10,587 bases of DNA from CAYGXH01 sp964354485 (GTDB lineage Bacteria > Bacteroidota > Ignavibacteria > UBA10030 > SZUA-254), in the NCBI GenBank assembly GCA_964354485.1, contig CAYGZY010000159.1, forward strand, positions 1 through 10,587. The letters are read 5' to 3'. Of the stretch, positions 1 through 6,313 are shown piece by piece (the stretch's first letter is position 1; each line of letters starts with the position of its first letter). A program made the position numbers and the translations under genes. The notes beneath the pieces are model-generated. The model ran no database searches. It was not told the DNA's origin and saw only the letters and a list, made by a program, of their open reading frames with translations.

Positions 1-347
1 CCAAAGATCAATCTGCCGGCCGCCATTGTGTAAATGTTACCCTGTAAGGCGGTCACCAAAGCACCGAGCATAATGATCACGGTGAAAATGAAGACTGATT
101 TCCTGGTACCGATCCTGTCGATAATGATTCCGCCTATCAGCACCATGATTATGTTGGGAAAACTGTATATCCCGTTCAGGAGTCCGATTTCTGAATCGGA
201 GAAACCGAGTTGTGTTTTGAGCACATCGGCGAGCGGACTTATACTATCATAAATATAGTAATTGCCGAACATCGCCAAGCTGATAAATAAAAGCACCATC
301 CAGCGGAAAAAAGCGGATGGCTGATTTCGATTGTCTGCGTTATTCAT
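1..347 (-). CDS. MFS transporter, N-terminal part (cut by window edge)
   Basis: Major facilitator superfamily inner-membrane transporter; only about 115 N-terminal residues are present. Translation from the ATG at 347 begins MNNADNRNQP and continues with hydrophobic segments at about residues 16-33, 55-76 and 84-102. The loop after the second segment holds the MFS motif A pattern (G73, D77, R78, G80, R82, K83 in GGIIIDRIGTRK), which is diagnostic of the superfamily. The substrate cannot be read from this fragment. There is no convincing Shine-Dalgarno sequence upstream of the ATG. It lies 145 bp downstream of the dipeptidase gene on the same strand, separated by a twin palindrome, so it may be transcribed separately. 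Family membership is secure; substrate and subfamily are unknown. Confidence 0.85.
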   Translation of the reverse strand, partial: MNNADNRNQPSAFFRWMVLLFISLAMFGNYYIYDSISPLADVLKTQLGFSDSEIGLLNGIYSFPNIIMVLIGGIIIDRIGTRKSVFIFTVIIMLGALVTALQGNIYTMAAGRLIF

Positions 348-391
348 GGATTTTTAATTGTTTGCCCGAAATCAGAGGTGGTTGTGCCTTA

Positions 392-420
392 AATATAGAA
401 TGTTGATCAACTTCTCTAGA
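392..420 (-). promoter_or_regulatory. Candidate promoter for the MFS gene, with a palindrome in the spacer
   Basis: On the minus strand a TATATT hexamer (397-392) matches the -10 box used at the two better promoters in this window. The hexamer 17 bp upstream (TCTAGA, 420-415) is a poor -35 box. Between them lies a perfect 10-bp palindrome, GTTGATCAAC (402-411), which could be a regulator site. The -10 match and location are seen; function is inference. Confidence 0.28.
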
Positions 421-430
421 ATTAACCAGT

Positions 431-481
431 AATCCTTGCGAAGGTTTGTTACCTTTGAGCAAAGTTAACCTTCGCAAGGTT
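431..481. repeat. Twin palindrome between pepD and the MFS gene, possible terminator
   Basis: Two near-identical small palindromes, CCTTGCGAAGG (434-444) and AACCTTCGCAAGGTT (467-481), are each able to fold alone into a short stem with a 3-nt loop. They are also exact inverted copies of each other over 13 bp (434-446 and 467-479), so the whole unit can form a cruciform-like stem with a 20-nt loop, inside which CTTT (453-456) and AAAG (461-464) can pair. It begins 12 bp beyond the pepD stop codon, which suits a transcription terminator or mRNA 3' stabiliser. There is no T-tract on the pepD strand, so it is not a textbook intrinsic terminator. It may be one copy of a dispersed genomic repeat. 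Confidence 0.6.
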
Positions 482-492
482 CGTGCAGCTAA

Positions 493-1950
493 CTAATTTA
501 CATTCTTCAATATCACCATCAGAAAGTTCCAGAACTTCTCTACAGTATCGATATAAATTTTCTCATCCGGTGAATGGACTTCCTCAAGCGTTGGACCGAA
601 GGAGATCATATCCATGCCGGGATATTTCTCTCCGATGATACCGCACTCAAGTCCGGCATGAATGGCTTTTACATGCGGAACTTTTCCATACAAAGAATTG
701 TATGTATTTTTTGCGATTTTTAATATTGGCGATTCGAGATTCGGTTTCCAGCCGGGATAGCCATCGGAATGCTCAACCTTTGCACCGCCGAGATCAAATA
801 TCGCGCCGACGGTATAAGCGATCTCGAGAATTTCGGAGGCAACAGAACTTCGCTGACTCGTCGCTAGGGTTATGGCTTTTGCCGTAGTCGTGATTACCGC
901 AACATTTGTCGATGTTTCCACCAGCTCCGGAATATCCGCGCTCATCTTGATCACACCATGCGGTAATCCCGCGATCGTTTGTAGAATTTTAGTTTGCTGG
1001 GCTTTCTTCAGCATCTTTGCTTTCTTCTCGCGCTGCTTATCGACCAGCGTAATGGTCAGATCTTTTTCAATAGTGGCAAATTCTGTTTTGATCGTTGAGT
1101 TAAACTCAGCAACAATTTTTTTCGCCTCGGCAAGATTCTTCTTAGGAAGATACAGGAATGCCACACACTCGCGCGGAATTGCGTTACGTTTATTACCGCC
1201 GTTAATAGCGGAGAGCTTGGAGCCGAGAGCTGTGAGTGCTATGAGGACCCTGTTTATGATTTTAATGGCATTACCTCGACCTTTGTCGATTTCCAATCCC
1301 GAATGACCGCCCCTTAATCCCTTTACGCTTAACTCTGCCGCGACCATGGGCGCAGGAACTTTATCGAATGAAATCTTCCAGGATGCGAGCGTATCTTTAC
1401 CGCCGGAACAGCCCACATAAATTGCGCCTTCTTCTTCCGAGTCGAGATTCAAGAGCGTTTTGCTCTGTACAAAACCCGTCTGAAGATTATTCGCGCCTGT
1501 AAGTCCGGTTTCTTCATCAATCGTGAACAGGAATTCCAAGGGACCGTGCTGGAGCATGTTATCTTCCATAATAGCGAGGTTGGTTGCAACGGCAATGCCG
1601 TTGTCGGCACCAAGAGTTGTACCGTTCGCCATAATCACATTACCTTTCCGGACGATCTCAAGCGGATCCTTCAAAAAGTCGTGTTCTTTATCGGTATTCT
1701 TCTCGCAGACCATGTCGAGATGCCCCTGCAGGCATATTCTCTTCTTCTGCTCCATTCCGCGGGAAGCGGGTTTCCTTACCACGACGTTACCTACCTTGTC
1801 CTGCTTGACCTCCAGACCAAATTTCTTGGCAGTATCCACAACATACCGAGCAATTGCTGTTTCATTTTTGGAACCGTGAGGAATGGTTGCGATTTCTGCA
1901 AAATACTTCCATACGAGTTCCGGCTTTAAACCTCGGATAGCATCCGACAT
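493..1950 (-). CDS. pepD: Aminoacyl-histidine / cytosol non-specific dipeptidase PepD (M20C family)
   Basis: Zinc-dependent cytosolic dipeptidase that cleaves a broad range of unblocked dipeptides, including Xaa-His. At 485 residues it has the size typical of PepD. The M20 catalytic set is visible: GHLDMV with metal ligand His77 and Asp79; GADNGI with the bridging ligand Asp116; DEETG with the general base Glu146 and ligand Glu147; LNLDSEEEG with ligand Asp170; and a C-terminal EVHSPDE whose His (about 459) is the last ligand. The HSGLEIDKGRGNA segment (about residue 216 on) is typical of the lid/dimerisation domain. No signal peptide is present. The start at 1950 is supported by AAGGAG (1962-1957) six bases upstream. 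It lies downstream of a peptide transporter and a PqqD-like gene, which fits breakdown of imported peptides. The 165-bp upstream gap suggests it may also have its own promoter. Confidence 0.95.
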   Translation of the reverse strand: MSDAIRGLKPELVWKYFAEIATIPHGSKNETAIARYVVDTAKKFGLEVKQDKVGNVVVRKPASRGMEQKKRICLQGHLDMVCEKNTDKEHDFLKDPLEIVRKGNVIMANGTTLGADNGIAVATNLAIMEDNMLQHGPLEFLFTIDEETGLTGANNLQTGFVQSKTLLNLDSEEEGAIYVGCSGGKDTLASWKISFDKVPAPMVAAELSVKGLRGGHSGLEIDKGRGNAIKIINRVLIALTALGSKLSAINGGNKRNAIPRECVAFLYLPKKNLAEAKKIVAEFNSTIKTEFATIEKDLTITLVDKQREKKAKMLKKAQQTKILQTIAGLPHGVIKMSADIPELVETSTNVAVITTTAKAITLATSQRSSVASEILEIAYTVGAIFDLGGAKVEHSDGYPGWKPNLESPILKIAKNTYNSLYGKVPHVKAIHAGLECGIIGEKYPGMDMISFGPTLEEVHSPDEKIYIDTVEKFWNFLMVILKNVN

Positions 1951-1956
1951 ATTCGA

Positions 1957-1962
1957 CTCCTT
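1957..1962 (-). promoter_or_regulatory. Ribosome binding site of pepD
   Basis: AAGGAG on the minus strand, six bases before the pepD ATG. It fixes the start codon and is one of only two strong Shine-Dalgarno sequences in the window. Confidence 0.8.
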
Positions 1963-1980
1963 TTTATTATTACGTTAATA

Positions 1981-2041
1981 ATTATATGAATATTCCATGG
2001 CTTCGTCTGATCGAGACAGATATGTTTCCCTGCCATCAGAC
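1981..2041 (-). promoter_or_regulatory. Possible pepD promoter with adjacent inverted repeat
   Basis: A perfect TATAAT hexamer occurs on the minus strand at 1986-1981, about 30 bp before the pepD ATG. The -35 position at 17-bp spacing reads CAGACG, a weak match. A 7-bp inverted repeat, GTCTGAT (2005-2011) and ATCAGAC (2035-2041), overlaps that -35 position and could bind a regulator. The -10 box lies in an AT-rich stretch where chance matches are common, so this is tentative. The rest of the 165-bp gap (1951-2115) shows only a 5-bp stem close to the end of the PqqD-like gene. Confidence 0.35.
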
Positions 2042-2115
2042 AAACTGTGATGTTCTTTTCAAATCAGGACCTCATTGTTATCCAGGCGTCTCCCGAACCA
2101 CACCGGGATGAAGAG

Positions 2116-2478
2116 TCAGAGCAGGAGGAACTTATTGTGGGCAAGATTTGCAATAAATTTTCCGATCCGCTCATACCGCGGATCAAAGTTCTCTCCGTAA
2201 ACTCCTTTTAATTTTTCCGAAATATCTCCGACCGTGGTATTACCATCGAGCAGTTTCCAGATGAAACTTCCATACTCATCGAGCTTCAAGCGAAAGTGCT
2301 GTTTCCGGAGGCGTGGAAGAATGTATTTCACAATATAGCGGTTCTTAAACTTCGGAACGAGGAGAACAATGGAACCATTCTGTTCGGCTTCCCATTCAAG
2401 GTTGCGAACAGGTTTGATTTCCAGGAGATTCCTTTGTTCTCCCCGATCCTGTTTTCTAATCTTTCGAAACACCGTCAC
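2116..2478 (-). CDS. PqqD-like small protein (RiPP-recognition-element fold) coupled to the OPT transporter
   Basis: A 120-residue protein with the pattern of the PqqD family. It has a beta-rich first half (about 20-50, including SIVLLVPKF), then the typical helix-turn-helix stretch LDEYGSFIWKLLDGNTTVGD (66-85), which mirrors the PqqD consensus of a bulky hydrophobic helix, Leu-Asp/Cys-Asp-Gly, Thr-Val, Ile. A last helix follows (about 100-120). PqqD and related RRE domains bind peptide leaders for radical-SAM or other modifying enzymes; no such enzyme or precursor peptide is in view here. The basic N-terminus (about 1-17) is an addition. The start is a GTG at 2478 that overlaps the transporter stop codon in GTGA, without its own Shine-Dalgarno, so translation is probably coupled. 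The family call is fairly firm; a role with the transporter is inferred from context. Confidence 0.72.
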   Translation of the reverse strand: MTVFRKIRKQDRGEQRNLLEIKPVRNLEWEAEQNGSIVLLVPKFKNRYIVKYILPRLRKQHFRLKLDEYGSFIWKLLDGNTTVGDISEKLKGVYGENFDPRYERIGKFIANLAHNKFLLL

Positions 2479-4517
2479 ATAACAGCTGTCGGCGGCGCCG
2501 GCTCATCCGGCCTGCCTGCATTTTTCACAGGCGTTCTGATCAGCAGCCAGGCAATGAAAACAAACACCAGCGAACTGATGTAGAATGGGAACGGGAACAT
2601 TCCGGTGAGACTGGGAAGCCATTGATCAAACTTAATATCGGCGACAGCCAATCCCGCGAATAACAATCCGACGAGAGCTTCACCGGCGATGAGCCCCGCT
2701 GCGAGAAGGACGCCGGTATTTTCAACGCGGGCTTTCTGTGCATCATTGAATTTCTTTTTCGCTACGACACGATCAACGATTCCTTTAATCAAACCGCCAA
2801 TGAAGATTGCAAATGTCGTTTCGAGTGGGAGGTACATCCCGACGCTGACAAGCATCGGACTTTTCACCTGCATGAGAATGAATCCCAGTCCCATGAGCAT
2901 ACCGACGATGATAAGGGGCCACGCCATCTGCCCTTCGACGATACCCTGAGAGAGGAGCGCCATCAGACTTGCCTGAGGTGCGGGGTATGTCTTACCGCCC
3001 AGGCCGGTACCGCCCATCTTAATATCACCCTGATGAAGAATGACGAGGGGTAAGAACATAACCAACGCTGCGAGTCCAACGCCGATTAGATCACCTACCT
3101 GCATTTTCCAGGGTGTACCGCCGAGTATGTGTCCCACCTTTAAATCCTGAAGCATCTCGCCCGCAACTGCTGCTGCAACACACACAACCGCTGCGACGCC
3201 AAGAACTGCCGCAACGCCGGTCTGGCCGGTCATACCGAGCACAACCATCAGTAAAGCCGCAATGACAAGCGTGGAAAGTGTTAAACCGCTGATAGGATTA
3301 TTGCTCGAACCGATAATCCCGACGAGGTATCCGGATACTGCCGCAAAGAAAAATCCGGCGATAATCATAACTATGGTTGCAACGAGCGCGGCACCGACAT
3401 CCTGAGCAAAGAAATTATAGATGAAAAAGGTCAGCACGCCGGTCAGAAGAATACCGATTATCACTGTTTTAAAGCTCAAATCCTGTTCCGTGCGAATTGT
3501 TACATGCTCGCCGGTAGCGGCTTTTTTCACGTCACCGATGGAACGTTTCAATCCTACACCTAAGCTTTTGCGCATCTTGAAGAGGGTAAATCCGGCGCTC
3601 ATCAACATACCTCCGATGGCAATCGGACGAACGATGTAACGCCAGACATTGGTTGCCATGTCAATCCACGTCGCATCATCGGGTGACGGTTGTGTACCGA
3701 TAAGAGAAGGTCCGATAAAATACGTAAGAATTGGAACGAACAGACCCCATGCGAGCAAACCGCCGCTGAAGTTCAGCGAAGCAAGTTTCGGCCCGATTAT
3801 GTACCCGACACCCATGTAGGACGGATTGACGCCTGGGGTACTCAGGAGCATTCCACTTTGAGCAGTAACGCTGCCGCTTGCTTTCAGACCTATCGAGGCT
3901 TTTGAAAACGCAATAAATTTTTCTGCAGATTCAACAAAGAATTTAAGATTACGCATCACCTGAATAATCGCCCCGATACCCATGGCCGTAAACAGGAACT
4001 TTGCGCCCGTTCCACCGCTGCGTCCTGCCTTATGGATCTCGGAAGCCGCAACTGATTCGGGAAACGGCAATTCAACATCCTCAACCATGACGCGCCGCAG
4101 GAGGGCAACGAACATGATTCCGAGAACGCCGCCGGCAAGCATGATCAGCGATGACTGCAGATAATGACCGATGGTAAAGAACTCTTCCCATATACCGGCG
4201 ATGAAGAACGCGGGGAGAGTAAAAATCGCGCCGGCAGCTACCGATTCACCGATCGATCCTACGGTACGGGCCATGTTCTCTTCGAGTATCGACCCCTTCA
4301 ACAAGCGAAGAAAAGCCATACCGATAACTGCAGCCGGATATGTGGCTGCGATGGTCATGCCCGCCTTCAATCCAAGATAGGCATTCGCTGCGCCGAGAAC
4401 GACGCACATTATGAGACCTATGAAGATCGCCTTCCCGGAAAACTCTGTCATTATCTTATCGGCGGGAACGTATGGCGCGTAGTGTTTCCCTCCGCTTCCA
4501 GATTGTATTTCTGCCAT
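2475..4517 (-). CDS. OPT-family oligopeptide transporter
   Basis: Inner-membrane secondary transporter of the oligopeptide transporter superfamily. Some members import short peptides; relatives move metal chelates. The 680 residues are largely hydrophobic, with well over ten membrane segments. Family hallmarks include NAYLGLKAGMTIAATYPAA (45-63) and ENMARTVGSIGESVAAGAIF (80-99), a conserved pair at the N-terminus of the bacterial OPT proteins, and in the second half GHILGGTPWKMQVGD followed by a further hydrophobic run. Length is normal and no frameshift is visible. The ATG at 4517 is preceded by AGGAG (4528-4524) at six bases. It sits 34 bp after proline dehydrogenase and overlaps the PqqD-like gene, so these three are very likely one operon. 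Peptide as substrate is inferred from the nearby dipeptidase and proline catabolic gene; a metal-chelate substrate is not excluded. Confidence 0.92.
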   Translation of the reverse strand: MAEIQSGSGGKHYAPYVPADKIMTEFSGKAIFIGLIMCVVLGAANAYLGLKAGMTIAATYPAAVIGMAFLRLLKGSILEENMARTVGSIGESVAAGAIFTLPAFFIAGIWEEFFTIGHYLQSSLIMLAGGVLGIMFVALLRRVMVEDVELPFPESVAASEIHKAGRSGGTGAKFLFTAMGIGAIIQVMRNLKFFVESAEKFIAFSKASIGLKASGSVTAQSGMLLSTPGVNPSYMGVGYIIGPKLASLNFSGGLLAWGLFVPILTYFIGPSLIGTQPSPDDATWIDMATNVWRYIVRPIAIGGMLMSAGFTLFKMRKSLGVGLKRSIGDVKKAATGEHVTIRTEQDLSFKTVIIGILLTGVLTFFIYNFFAQDVGAALVATIVMIIAGFFFAAVSGYLVGIIGSSNNPISGLTLSTLVIAALLMVVLGMTGQTGVAAVLGVAAVVCVAAAVAGEMLQDLKVGHILGGTPWKMQVGDLIGVGLAALVMFLPLVILHQGDIKMGGTGLGGKTYPAPQASLMALLSQGIVEGQMAWPLIIVGMLMGLGFILMQVKSPMLVSVGMYLPLETTFAIFIGGLIKGIVDRVVAKKKFNDAQKARVENTGVLLAAGLIAGEALVGLLFAGLAVADIKFDQWLPSLTGMFPFPFYISSLVFVFIAWLLIRTPVKNAGRPDEPAPPTAVM

Positions 4518-4523
4518 TTGTGT

Positions 4524-4528
4524 CTCCT
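4524..4528 (-). promoter_or_regulatory. Ribosome binding site of the OPT transporter
   Basis: AGGAG on the minus strand six bases before the transporter ATG, within the 34-bp gap after proline dehydrogenase. It supports the chosen start and independent translation initiation within the operon. Confidence 0.75.
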
Positions 4529-4551
4529 GTAGTAAGTACGAAAGTTGGACT

Positions 4552-5463
4552 TTACTTTATGGAATTCCTTCTGAACAACGCCTTGAGTACGTATCCGGCA
4601 ACCTGAGGATTCTCCTTAAATCGGCGGATGGAATAGTTGTACCAATGCTCCCCGAACGGCACGTAGACTCTCATGCGATGACCGTCGCGTACAATTCTTG
4701 AGCGCAAATCTTCTCGCACGCCAAGCAGCATTTGAAACTCATATTCCGTTTTCTTGAGCATCATTTCATCTATCATCCGATAGGCTGAATTTATCACGAA
4801 ATCGTCATGCGAGGCGATGCCGATGTATGCTTTCGCTTCCGCTATTTTTTTCATTACTTTGACAAAATTCTGATTGACACTGTCATGATCCTTGAACGCA
4901 ATCGATGCGGGCTCTATATAAATACCCTTGCAGAGACGAAAATGACCCAATCCTTCCTTGATCAACTGATCTGCATCTCTTTCCGTCCGGTGCAGATAAG
5001 CCTGCAGTACAATTCCTGCGTTCTTATACTGTTTACGTATTTCACGATAGACCCAAAGCGTGTCATCTGTTACCGGCGAATCTTCCATATCGATTCTGAC
5101 AAAATTCTGATATTCTGCTGCCTTTGAGAGGATCAAACGGACATTTTCAAGACAAAAGCTCTTATCAAGCTTCAAGCCGAGCTGGGTAAGCTTTATGGAA
5201 ACATTTGAATCGAGTTTTTCTTTTTTAATCGTTGGAAATAATTCAAGTATGGCATCACGCGCTGCAAGGGCTTCGTCCTTTGTCGTTGTCGACTCTCCAA
5301 GAACATCCAGGGTTGCAAGAATACCCTGTGAATTGAGCTCCTTGACAACTCTCACGGCATCGGATAATTTATCGCCTGCGATGTATCGATTCGCAAAGAT
5401 TCGTACAATCGATTTCGGGACAGCGGGGAGAACAGTGACAACGAGTTTATTGAAAACATTCAT
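4552..5463 (-). CDS. Monofunctional proline dehydrogenase (FAD-dependent)
   Basis: Oxidises L-proline to pyrroline-5-carboxylate using FAD, feeding electrons to the quinone pool; the first step of proline use. At 303 residues it matches the short stand-alone enzymes (Thermus type and Bacillus PutB/FadM type), not the long bifunctional PutA. Visible landmarks of the beta-alpha barrel are FVRIDMEDS (121-129), LQAYLHRTERDA (153-164), FRLCKGIYIEP (175-185; family RLVKGAY), GIASHD (215-220; family ATHD), FQMLLGVR (243-250) and the C-terminal YSIRRFKENP (277-286), whose paired arginines and Glu-Asn are the proline-binding signature. No second-step dehydrogenase gene is in the window. First gene of the operon with the OPT transporter. 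The start lacks a clear Shine-Dalgarno sequence but begins where family members begin. Confidence 0.93.
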   Translation of the reverse strand: MNVFNKLVVTVLPAVPKSIVRIFANRYIAGDKLSDAVRVVKELNSQGILATLDVLGESTTTKDEALAARDAILELFPTIKKEKLDSNVSIKLTQLGLKLDKSFCLENVRLILSKAAEYQNFVRIDMEDSPVTDDTLWVYREIRKQYKNAGIVLQAYLHRTERDADQLIKEGLGHFRLCKGIYIEPASIAFKDHDSVNQNFVKVMKKIAEAKAYIGIASHDDFVINSAYRMIDEMMLKKTEYEFQMLLGVREDLRSRIVRDGHRMRVYVPFGEHWYNYSIRRFKENPQVAGYVLKALFRRNSIK

Positions 5464-5540
5464 GGGAAATTGAAGAAAATACAGAAAAATTAAACAATTG
5501 ACGTGTCTTTACCGGTCGCTTACAGAGATTAAACATGCTG

Positions 5541-5569
5541 AATATATGCACAATGGTCTTAAAAATCAA
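5541..5569 (-). promoter_or_regulatory. Sigma70-type promoter for the proline dehydrogenase-OPT-PqqD operon
   Basis: On the minus strand TTGATT (5569-5564), a 17-bp spacer and TATATT (5546-5541) give 4/6 and 5/6 matches to the classic -35 and -10 boxes at ideal spacing. It lies in the 112-bp gap just after the spmB stop and would start transcripts about 70 bp before the proline dehydrogenase ATG. This makes the operon independent of spmAB. Nearly the same boxes occur upstream of spmA. Confidence 0.6.
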
Positions 5570-5575
5570 GCTGGT

Positions 5576-6121
5576 TTAGCTGAAAAGGAGATTTACAATC
5601 CATATTGACGCCAGCATTCCGGCAATGTCAGCAACAATACCTGCAGGAACGGCATGCCGCGTTTTTGAAATCCCCACAGCGCCAAAATACACGGCTAAGA
5701 CGTAGAAAGTCGTCTCTCCGCTTCCCATCATGACCGATACCAGCCGTCCTAATATTGAATCCGGTCCGTGTGTATGAATAATTTCCGACATTACACCGAG
5801 AGCTCCATTTCCGGAAAGGGGACGCATAAGCGCCATCGGTAACGCTTCCGAGGGAAGGCCGATGAGATTCGTAACGGGCGCAAGTATACGCGCCAGAATA
5901 TCCATCGCTCCGCCCGCACGGAAGATTCCTATCGCCACCAGCATCGCAACCAGGTATGGAATTATTCGAACGCCGATGTTGAATCCTTCCTTCGCACCCT
6001 CGACAAACGCCTCATAGATCTTTACTTTTTTAATCGCCCCGTAAATGACGATGAAAAATATGAGGGCGGGAATGGCAAGAACGGAAAGGATGGTTATTAT
6101 GTCTGTGAATGTTTTGAGCAT
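5576..6121 (-). CDS. spmB: SpmB-like membrane protein (nucleoside-recognition/Gate domain)
   Basis: A 181-residue integral membrane protein close in length to Bacillus SpmB. Characteristic stretches are AIPALIFFIVIYGAIKKVKI (17-36), YEAFVEGAKEGF, PYLVAMLVAIGIFRAGGAMD, and LMRPLSGNGALGVMSE followed by GSGETTFYVLAVYFGAVG, all typical of the family. In Bacillus, SpmA and SpmB act in spore-core dehydration, but homologues are widespread in bacteria that do not sporulate, where their role is unknown; transport of a small solute is a common guess. The partner spmA lies upstream on the same strand, 192 bp away instead of the usual tight coupling. The ATG sits inside a unit of the 7-bp repeat (6116-6127), and no Shine-Dalgarno is visible. 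The start agrees with family N-termini and there is no better in-frame alternative. Confidence 0.9.
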   Translation of the reverse strand: MLKTFTDIITILSVLAIPALIFFIVIYGAIKKVKIYEAFVEGAKEGFNIGVRIIPYLVAMLVAIGIFRAGGAMDILARILAPVTNLIGLPSEALPMALMRPLSGNGALGVMSEIIHTHGPDSILGRLVSVMMGSGETTFYVLAVYFGAVGISKTRHAVPAGIVADIAGMLASIWIVNLLFS

Positions 6122-6185
6122 AGAGCTATTATTTTAGTGATTAATAAATATTTTTAGCATAGAGCATAGAGCTGAGAGCATAGGG
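6116..6185. repeat. CATAGAG heptamer repeats at the 5' end of spmB
   Basis: One unit, GAGCATAGAGCT, lies at 6116-6127, and four in-phase 7-mers lie at 6158-6185 (CATAGAG, CATAGAG, CTGAGAG, CATAGGG). The first unit includes the complement of the spmB start codon (CAT at 6119-6121), so the repeat reaches into the coding region. The bases between the two blocks are AT-rich and include TAGTGATTAATAAATA. Confidence 0.7.
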
Positions 6186-6202
6186 TAGAAAATCATTAGT
6201 AC

Positions 6203-6310
6203 TTTGTTCTTTGTAATTTGTAATATGTCATGATTGGTCAATCGTCATTTGTCATTAGTGATTGGTGATTAGTTATACTCACTATTCACCACTCACGATT
6301 CACAAATCAC
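6203..6310. repeat. Degenerate 7-bp tandem repeat array between spmA and spmB
   Basis: Over 15 consecutive units the sequence keeps a strict 7-base register, drifting gradually from TTTGTAA through TCATTTG, TCATTAG and TGATTGG to CACTATT, CACCACT and CACGATT. The two halves are roughly inverted copies: 6254-6273 pairs with 6281-6300 at 16 of 20 positions around a 7-nt loop, so the spmA transcript could form a long imperfect hairpin here. It fills nearly all of the 192-bp spmA-spmB gap. It resembles in kind the heptanucleotide STRR repeats described from cyanobacteria, though no relationship is shown. Confidence 0.75.
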
Positions 6311-6313
6311 TTT

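Noticed and set aside
34..252. Plus-strand short frame at the left edge
   Set aside because: Antisense shadow of the MFS transporter fragment, which carries motif A.
872..1306. Plus-strand open frame of 144 codons opposite pepD
   Set aside because: It mirrors the pepD coding frame, which has all M20 metal ligands; the product shows no family features.
2091..2108. Small hairpin TCCCG/CGGGA just after the PqqD-like gene
   Set aside because: Only a 5-bp stem with an 8-nt loop and no T-tract, too weak to call a terminator.
4518..4551. Search for a separate promoter or terminator between proline dehydrogenase and the OPT transporter
   Set aside because: The 34-bp gap holds only the ribosome binding site; nothing supports an extra transcription signal.
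6158..6310. Possible CRISPR array between spmA and spmB
   Set aside because: The period is 7 bp with no spacers and units that drift in sequence; no cas genes are nearby.
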